A stretch of 64,000 bases of DNA from Tissierellales bacterium (lineage in GTDB: Bacteria > Bacillota > Clostridia > Tissierellales > Sedimentibacteraceae): NCBI GenBank assembly GCA_018433765.1, contig JAHDQO010000003.1, forward strand, positions 174,715-238,714, given 5' to 3'. The notes beneath the pieces are model-generated. The model was given only the letters and a program-made list of their open reading frames with translations, had not been told where the DNA came from and made no database searches. The position numbers and the translations under genes are program-made. This document shows positions 60,059 to 64,000 of the stretch, piece by piece. The stretch's first letter is position 1. Each line of letters starts with the position of its first letter.

Positions 60059-61410
60059 TGAATAAAAGCGATTTAATTCAGAAAATTTTTGAATCAGGTA
60101 AAAATGCTGGTATGACAGACATGGAAGCTCATATATCTAGTGGTAGAAACTTAAGTCTTAAGGTTTTTAACAAGGAGATTGATAAATATAGTGTTTCTGA
60201 AAGCGAAGGATTATCATTTAGAGGGTTATACAAAGGCAAAATGGGATATTCATATACTGAAAAAGTCGATGAAACATCAATAGATATAATTATTAAAGAG
60301 GCAGTTGAGAATGCTGAAATCATAGACTCAGATGATGAAGAATATATATTTGAAGGTTCAAATAAATATGAAGAAGTTAATAATTATTATCCAGCACTTG
60401 AAAAAGTTAATGAAACTCAAAAAATAGAATTTACTAAAAAACTAGAAGAAGAGGCATTAAAATTAGATAGCAGAGTAGCGGCTGTACAAGAATGTGCTTA
60501 TGGAGACGGTTATGGCGAGACAATAATGAAAAACACCAAGGGATTAGAACTTCAAGATAAAAATAATGTAGCTTTCGCTTACATATATGTTTTAGTTAGA
60601 GAAGGAGAAGATTCTAAATCAGGTTTTAGTTATAAAGTTACTAATGACTTTGAGTCTTTTAATGCTGCTGAAATGGCAGAGGAAGCAGTAAATGAAGCAT
60701 TGTCATTGCTTGGTGCAAAAAGCATAAAATCTGGAGAATATAAAGTGATTCTTAGAAACAATACTGCTGCAGATTTACTTGAATCTTTTGCAGGAATATT
60801 CTCAGCAGAAAAGGTTCAAAAAGATTTATCATTATTAAAAGGGAAGATAAACGAAGAAATAGCGTGTAATAAATTGACTATAATAGATGATCCATTTATG
60901 AAAGAGGGTATGGCATCAAATTCATTTGATGGTGAGGGTGTAGCTTGTAAATATAAAAGAATAATAGATAAAGGTATTCTAAAAACTTATTTACATAATT
61001 TAAAAACTGCTAAAAAAGATGGTGTTGAATCAACAGGAAACGCAAGTAAATCATCATATAAAGCTTCAGTTGGCGTATTTCCTACAAATATGTATATAGA
61101 AAAAGGAGATAAAACATTAGATGAGATGATTAGTACCATTGATAAAGGTATCTTAATTGTTGACTTACAAGGACTTCATGCTGGACTCAACTCAGTTTCA
61201 GGAGACTTTTCATTAGCTGCTTCTGGTTATGAAATTGAAAATGGTAAAATAAAAAGACCTATAAATCAAATAACTGTTGCAGGAAACTTTTTTGAAGTGA
61301 TAAAAAATATTGAAGAAATAGGAAATGACTTAAAGTTCGGACTTCCTAGTAATGCATATATAGGTTCACCATCATTGAAAATTAAAAGTCTTTCAATAGC
61401 AGGAGAATAA
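60058..61410 (+). CDS. tldE: TldE/PmbA subunit
   Basis: A 450-residue partner of TldD without the HExxxH motif, as expected for TldE/PmbA. Landmarks are FNKEIDKYSVSESEGLSFRG near the N-terminus and the GLHAGLNSVSGDFSLAASGY segment near 385-405. The GTG at 60058 overlaps the tldD stop by one base, with AAAGGTGAGG upstream. A mosaic repeat and a bidirectional terminator follow. Confidence 0.93.
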   Translation: MNKSDLIQKIFESGKNAGMTDMEAHISSGRNLSLKVFNKEIDKYSVSESEGLSFRGLYKGKMGYSYTEKVDETSIDIIIKEAVENAEIIDSDDEEYIFEGSNKYEEVNNYYPALEKVNETQKIEFTKKLEEEALKLDSRVAAVQECAYGDGYGETIMKNTKGLELQDKNNVAFAYIYVLVREGEDSKSGFSYKVTNDFESFNAAEMAEEAVNEALSLLGAKSIKSGEYKVILRNNTAADLLESFAGIFSAEKVQKDLSLLKGKINEEIACNKLTIIDDPFMKEGMASNSFDGEGVACKYKRIIDKGILKTYLHNLKTAKKDGVESTGNASKSSYKASVGVFPTNMYIEKGDKTLDEMISTIDKGILIVDLQGLHAGLNSVSGDFSLAASGYEIENGKIKRPINQITVAGNFFEVIKNIEEIGNDLKFGLPSNAYIGSPSLKIKSLSIAGE

Positions 61411-61475
61411 TTAAAAGATAAAAGATAAAGTGTAAAGTGAAAAATTATGGCAGCTTTACTAACAGAAAGAAAGTT
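61411..61475 (+). repeat. Degenerate mosaic repeat unit
   Basis: AAAAGATAAAAGATAAAGTG and GCAGCTTTACTAACAGAAAG resemble the GTGAAAAGTT / GTTTTACTAACGTAAAAC modules seen elsewhere, with changes in the right arm. Confidence 0.5.
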
Positions 61476-61485
61476 TAAATAAAAT

Positions 61486-61516
61486 AAAAAAAGGAGTTAA
61501 ATAGACTCCTTTTTTA
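61486..61516. terminator. Bidirectional terminator between tldE and the DUF378 gene
   Basis: A-run plus GGAGT (to 61497), loop TAAATAG, ACTCC (61505-61509) plus T-run. Symmetrical A and T runs allow use from both sides by the converging genes. Confidence 0.88.
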
Positions 61517-61540
61517 ATTTTCATATTTAGCTATAAATAA

Positions 61541-61738
61541 CTAATCTACTCTTTCATATTCATTAAATAATAAAGTAATACAATACAGACCTGCTAAGCC
61601 TACAAGTCCATAAACTATACGGCTTAATATGGCAGTTTGCCCACCGAAAATTGAAGCTACTAAGTCAAATTGAAATAAAGATATAAGACCCCAATTTATA
61701 GCCCCTATTATAACTAATACTAAAGCAAATTTATCCAT
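61541..61738 (-). CDS. DUF378 family small membrane protein
   Basis: A 65-residue protein with two hydrophobic helices. The patterns LVIIGAINWGLISLFQFDLV and LSRIVYGLVGLAGLY are those of DUF378 (YuzA-like), whose function is unknown. AAGGAGGATCTT precedes ATG 61738 on the minus strand. It stands alone between terminators. Confidence 0.9.
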   Translation of the reverse strand: MDKFALVLVIIGAINWGLISLFQFDLVASIFGGQTAILSRIVYGLVGLAGLYCITLLFNEYERVD

Positions 61739-61932
61739 AAGATCCTCCTTAAATTTTTAATTTCTTTTTTAGTATTTCAAAAATTTTCAAATATATACAT
61801 TTTAACGTTAAAATTTGTACATTTTTAATAATCACGCAAAAAAAATAAATGAATATAATAAAAAAAGACATTACTTATTATATCCAACTATTTGAAAATT
61901 AATAAAAAGAAATTTTTTTTAAGGAGGTAATT

Positions 61933-62148
61933 ATGTCTGAATCCGTAAATAAAAATATAAATACTGTAGAATCTCAAGAGTGCAATGATTGCTGTTCAGA
62001 AAATAATGACTGCTCATTACTTTTTTTCTTCTTAATTTTAGTATGTCTATTTAACAAATATGATTGCGGAGTTAGCCAAGATTCATTACTGTTGTTTTTC
62101 TTATTATTAGTGTTGTTAATGAATGATGGATGTTGTTGCTGGCACTAA
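61933..62148 (+). CDS. Small Cys-rich double-hydrophobic protein
   Basis: A 71-residue protein: a polar start, a Cys cluster (CNDCCSENNDC), hydrophobic SLLFFFLILVCLF, a CG-containing loop, a second SLLLFFLLLVLLM, and GCCCWH at the end. The segment D-SLLFFFLILV also occurs in the 34-residue protein at 58393-58497, and the two halves of this protein resemble each other, suggesting internal duplication. AAGGAGG precedes ATG 61933. Localisation in a membrane or spore coat is likely; function unknown. Confidence 0.75.
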   Translation: MSESVNKNINTVESQECNDCCSENNDCSLLFFFLILVCLFNKYDCGVSQDSLLLFFLLLVLLMNDGCCCWH

Positions 62149-62167
62149 ATGTGTCAGCTATTTTTTT
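62138..62167 (+). terminator. Terminator overlapping the stop codon
   Basis: GCTGGCAC (62138-62145) pairs with GTGTCAGC (62151-62158) with one G:U, then a seven-base T-run. The stop codon lies in the loop. Confidence 0.85.
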
Positions 62168-62181
62168 CAAAAAAAATAATG

Positions 62182-62793
62182 TTAAAAAATTTCTATCATC
62201 TTTCCTAATGGGCTATTTTCGCTTAATATTGATTCTAATTCGTAAATAGGTATTACAAAATAAGGAAACCCTTCAGAATAAGGAGCGATTTCGTATTGCT
62301 GAAAATAAATAACTAGACTTTTATCAGCAATGTAATAATCTTGATTAGGCTTAATTTTATCAAAATCGTTTATTAATGTAATATTTCGCTCTTCTATTTG
62401 CTGTGAAATAATTTCTGAAATTATCTCAACATAGTTGCTGTTAGGCTTAAATAAATCCTTTAGTTCATATACTTTTCCGGTTTTAGTGTTCATAGTAAGT
62501 GATTTAATAATTGTTTTAGGATGTGCACCTCCAAATTCACCCATTCCAATTAAAGATAAACTTAATATGTTTCTTTCATTCGTTTTAATTTCATAGGATC
62601 CTGTTATGTAAGTAGTAAGGTCAAGATGTGGTAAATCTAATATTATTCTGCACATCAATGATTGTATACTGCAATTTATTCTATTTTGAACGATATAGTT
62701 TTTTAATCCATAGATTGAAGGATAAAGAAAGTTAACAGTAGGAGTTAGATAAATTAATGTTTTTAAGCAAACTGGAAGTTTAATTAATTTCAT
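62182..62793 (-). CDS. DUF3298 (RsiV-like) domain protein
   Basis: About 203 residues. The C-terminal half carries DUF3298 patterns: GEFGGAHPKTIIKSLTMNTK, VYELKDLFKPN and YFQQYEIAPYSEGFPYFVIP. In RsiV this domain binds lysozyme and controls an ECF sigma factor, but no sigma factor gene or membrane anchor is evident here. ATG 62793 is nine bases after AAAGGA; an in-frame ATG at 62802 is too close. No signal peptide is obvious. Confidence 0.82.
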   Translation of the reverse strand: MKLIKLPVCLKTLIYLTPTVNFLYPSIYGLKNYIVQNRINCSIQSLMCRIILDLPHLDLTTYITGSYEIKTNERNILSLSLIGMGEFGGAHPKTIIKSLTMNTKTGKVYELKDLFKPNSNYVEIISEIISQQIEERNITLINDFDKIKPNQDYYIADKSLVIYFQQYEIAPYSEGFPYFVIPIYELESILSENSPLGKMIEIF

Positions 62794-62869
62794 AATATTC
62801 ATTCCTTTTTTTACTAATTGTTTGTTAATTTATATTATGAGATTTGTAATATTATGATATTTTTAAAAT

Positions 62870-62895
62870 AAAAAAACAATCAATTTGTATGATTG
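62870..62895 (-). terminator. Rho-independent terminator of the TetR gene
   Basis: On the minus strand CAATCA (62895-62890) pairs with TGATTG (62882-62877) over a 7-nt loop, followed by seven T residues. Confidence 0.8.
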
Positions 62896-62900
62896 CTTTT

Positions 62901-63542
62901 CTATTTTATTATAAAATTAATATAGCTTATTATTTTATCTGTTAGTGCCTTATTTTCAAGTTGAATTTTTTCTACAATCTTTCTAGTTAATACGCTTTGA
63001 TAAGTATATATAATTATTTCATTTATAGTATCCAATTCATTTTGATTTATGTAACCGTCTTTAACCATAGGTTTTATAATAGACTTGTTTCTTTCCAATA
63101 ATGTTTCTCCTCGCAGCATACTAGATACATCAATAGAATGATTTCCTATATCTCCGGGAAAAATTTCATAGTATTCTTTTAGTGTTCCTTCTAATTTATT
63201 GCTGTATTTATTAAAAAATATGTTATAGAAAATGTTGGGGTTTTCAAAAGAATGTTTACAAAAGAATTTCCATATAGCAATAAATCTCTCTCGTGAATCC
63301 TTATATAAAGACTCAATCTCAGTTAATCCTAAGGTATAATTTCTTAAATATTTCATACATGCAAAGTAAACTAAATGATCTAAGTCTTTAAAATAATTAT
63401 ATAATGTAGCACTGTTGTATCCTGCAAGATTAGCTACGTTTCTTATAGTAACTTCTTCTATACCTTTTTCTTCTATAATGCTATGTGCAGCCTCAACAAA
63501 ATAAGTTATCATTCTGTTTCTTTGTATTTTCTTATTATTCAC
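62901..63542 (-). CDS. TetR-family regulator
   Basis: A 213-residue TetR protein. The helix-turn-helix is GIEEVTIRNVANLAGYNSATLYNYFKD near the N-terminus (in parts), and the rest is a helical ligand domain with several Ile/Asn-rich helices. The start is GTG 63542 after AAAGGAATTT. It diverges from trxB with about 320 bp between the start codons. A palindrome in the trxB promoter could be its operator, which is untested. Confidence 0.88.
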   Translation of the reverse strand: MNNKKIQRNRMITYFVEAAHSIIEEKGIEEVTIRNVANLAGYNSATLYNYFKDLDHLVYFACMKYLRNYTLGLTEIESLYKDSRERFIAIWKFFCKHSFENPNIFYNIFFNKYSNKLEGTLKEYYEIFPGDIGNHSIDVSSMLRGETLLERNKSIIKPMVKDGYINQNELDTINEIIIYTYQSVLTRKIVEKIQLENKALTDKIISYINFIIK

Positions 63543-63708
63543 AAATTTAAATTCCTTTCCTTTATTTTCAATTACTGCAAATTATAACACTATTAAATAA
63601 AATAATCAATAAAACTCTTAATATACTCAAAATTTCTTATTTTCAATGATTATAAATAAAATAATATTATTAAAGATTTAACAAAATAAAAAAAATTTAT
63701 AAAAAACA

Positions 63709-63736
63709 TTGACAATAATCATGATTATAGTATAAT
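63709..63736 (+). promoter_or_regulatory. Promoter of trxB with an internal palindrome
   Basis: TTGACA (63709-63714), a 16-bp spacer and TATAAT (63731-63736). The spacer contains the perfect palindrome ATAATCATGATTAT (63715-63728), well placed for a repressor. Confidence 0.75.
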
Positions 63737-63749
63737 CAAGTATAGAAAA

Positions 63750-63814
63750 AAGAGATACTATTGCGTAAAAATTGAGTAAAATAATGAAAACGTAAACAGT
63801 TATAGGTGTCTCTT
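63750..63814 (+). promoter_or_regulatory. Structured leader upstream of trxB
   Basis: AAGAGATACT (63750-63759) can pair with GGTGTCTCTT (63805-63814), ten pairs with two G:U, closing a 45-nt internal region. A 50-nt stretch then leads to the GTGAGGTG binding site. It does not match the glycine riboswitch or another class that I know. Confidence 0.4.
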
Positions 63815-63864
63815 AAAAAATGGAAAGGCTTGTTAGATTTTTAACATAAGTGAGGTGTAAAAAG

Positions 63865-64000
63865 ATGAGTAATGTATATGATGTAATAATAATAGGAGCA
63901 GGACCAGCAGGATTATCAGCAGGGTTATATGCAGGAAGAGCAAGATTAAAAACACTAATAATAGAAAAAGAAAAAGAAGGCGGACAAATAGTTCAAACAT
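63865..64000 (+). CDS. trxB: Thioredoxin reductase, N-terminal part (cut by window end)
   Basis: Only the first 45 codons are present. [20 protein letters not shown] holds the FAD-binding GxGxxG motif, and [19 protein letters not shown] follows. This start is characteristic of TrxB-type flavoproteins and closely resembles those that head glycine reductase operons in Stickland fermenters. GTGAGGTG precedes ATG 63865. The gene runs off the window, so the CxxC motif and downstream neighbours cannot be seen. Confidence 0.85.
   Translation, partial: MSNVYDVIIIGAGPAGLSAGLYAGRARLKTLIIEKEKEGGQIVQT

Noticed and set aside
63750..63864. Glycine riboswitch upstream of trxB
   Set aside because: The conserved glycine riboswitch core motifs are not visible; only a simple closing stem is seen.

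Overview
The window is very AT-rich DNA with clostridial features: strong AGGAGG-type ribosome binding sites, TTG and GTG starts, a spore-germination gene set, and anaerobic metabolism (a selenocysteine formate dehydrogenase, and a thioredoxin reductase of the kind that precedes glycine reductase operons). I infer an anaerobic, spore-forming, amino-acid-fermenting member of the Clostridia/Tissierellia, possibly Sedimentibacter-like. The genus is a guess. I saw no rRNA, tRNA, CRISPR array or intact transposase.

Layout. 0.1-7.9 kb: a formate dehydrogenase operon under a near-consensus promoter. It encodes NuoE-like and NuoF-like subunits, a catalytic subunit read through an in-frame UGA with a SECIS hairpin, MobA, FdhD and a formate/nitrite-family channel. 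8.1-9.4 kb: an amidohydrolase/deaminase. 9.9-16.6 kb: a branched-chain-amino-acid-type ABC importer followed by an ATC-hydrolase-like enzyme and dihydroxyacetone-kinase-like DhaK and DhaL. A DhaR-like activator without the GAFTGA loop follows at 16.9-18.6 kb. 18.8-23.1 kb: a spore germination receptor set whose B gene lies convergent to A and C. 23.3-31.6 kb: a DUF454 protein, a CydDC-type ABC pair, a phosphoribosyltransferase, an RNase H, a DUF89 protein and a YibE/F protein, with gaps filled by a mosaic of short repeats.

31.8-40.6 kb: a lipoprotein, a large WD40-like propeller, an Eis-type acetyltransferase, a DUF1836 regulator, hemolysin III, a PC4/YdbC protein, a YfiH protein, and a MocR regulator divergent from an ECF transporter S component. 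40.8-44.7 kb: an ABC-2 exporter with its TetR regulator and three matching 16-bp operator-like sites. 45.0-53.1 kb: membrane proteins of unknown function, an HxlR regulator with a sodium:solute symporter, and a MacB/FtsX-type ABC cassette. A hairpin repeat family with compensatory base changes punctuates this stretch. 53.3-64.0 kb: a degenerate HD-GYP protein, DUF2809, two small genes, a pseudouridine synthase, GNAT, CYTH, TldD/TldE, small hydrophobic cysteine-containing proteins, DUF378, DUF3298, a TetR regulator and the start of trxB.

The most unusual signals are these. Two 151-bp elements (9476-9626 and 40635-40785) are each inserted between the stem and the T-tract of a different terminator, in the same orientation relative to that terminator, with the whole stem-loop duplicated on both sides. 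Three hairpin repeats near 46.8, 50.0 and 53.2 kb show compensatory stem changes and flank an ABC cassette. The importer/ATC-hydrolase/DhaKL/regulator block looks like an uncharacterised catabolic operon.
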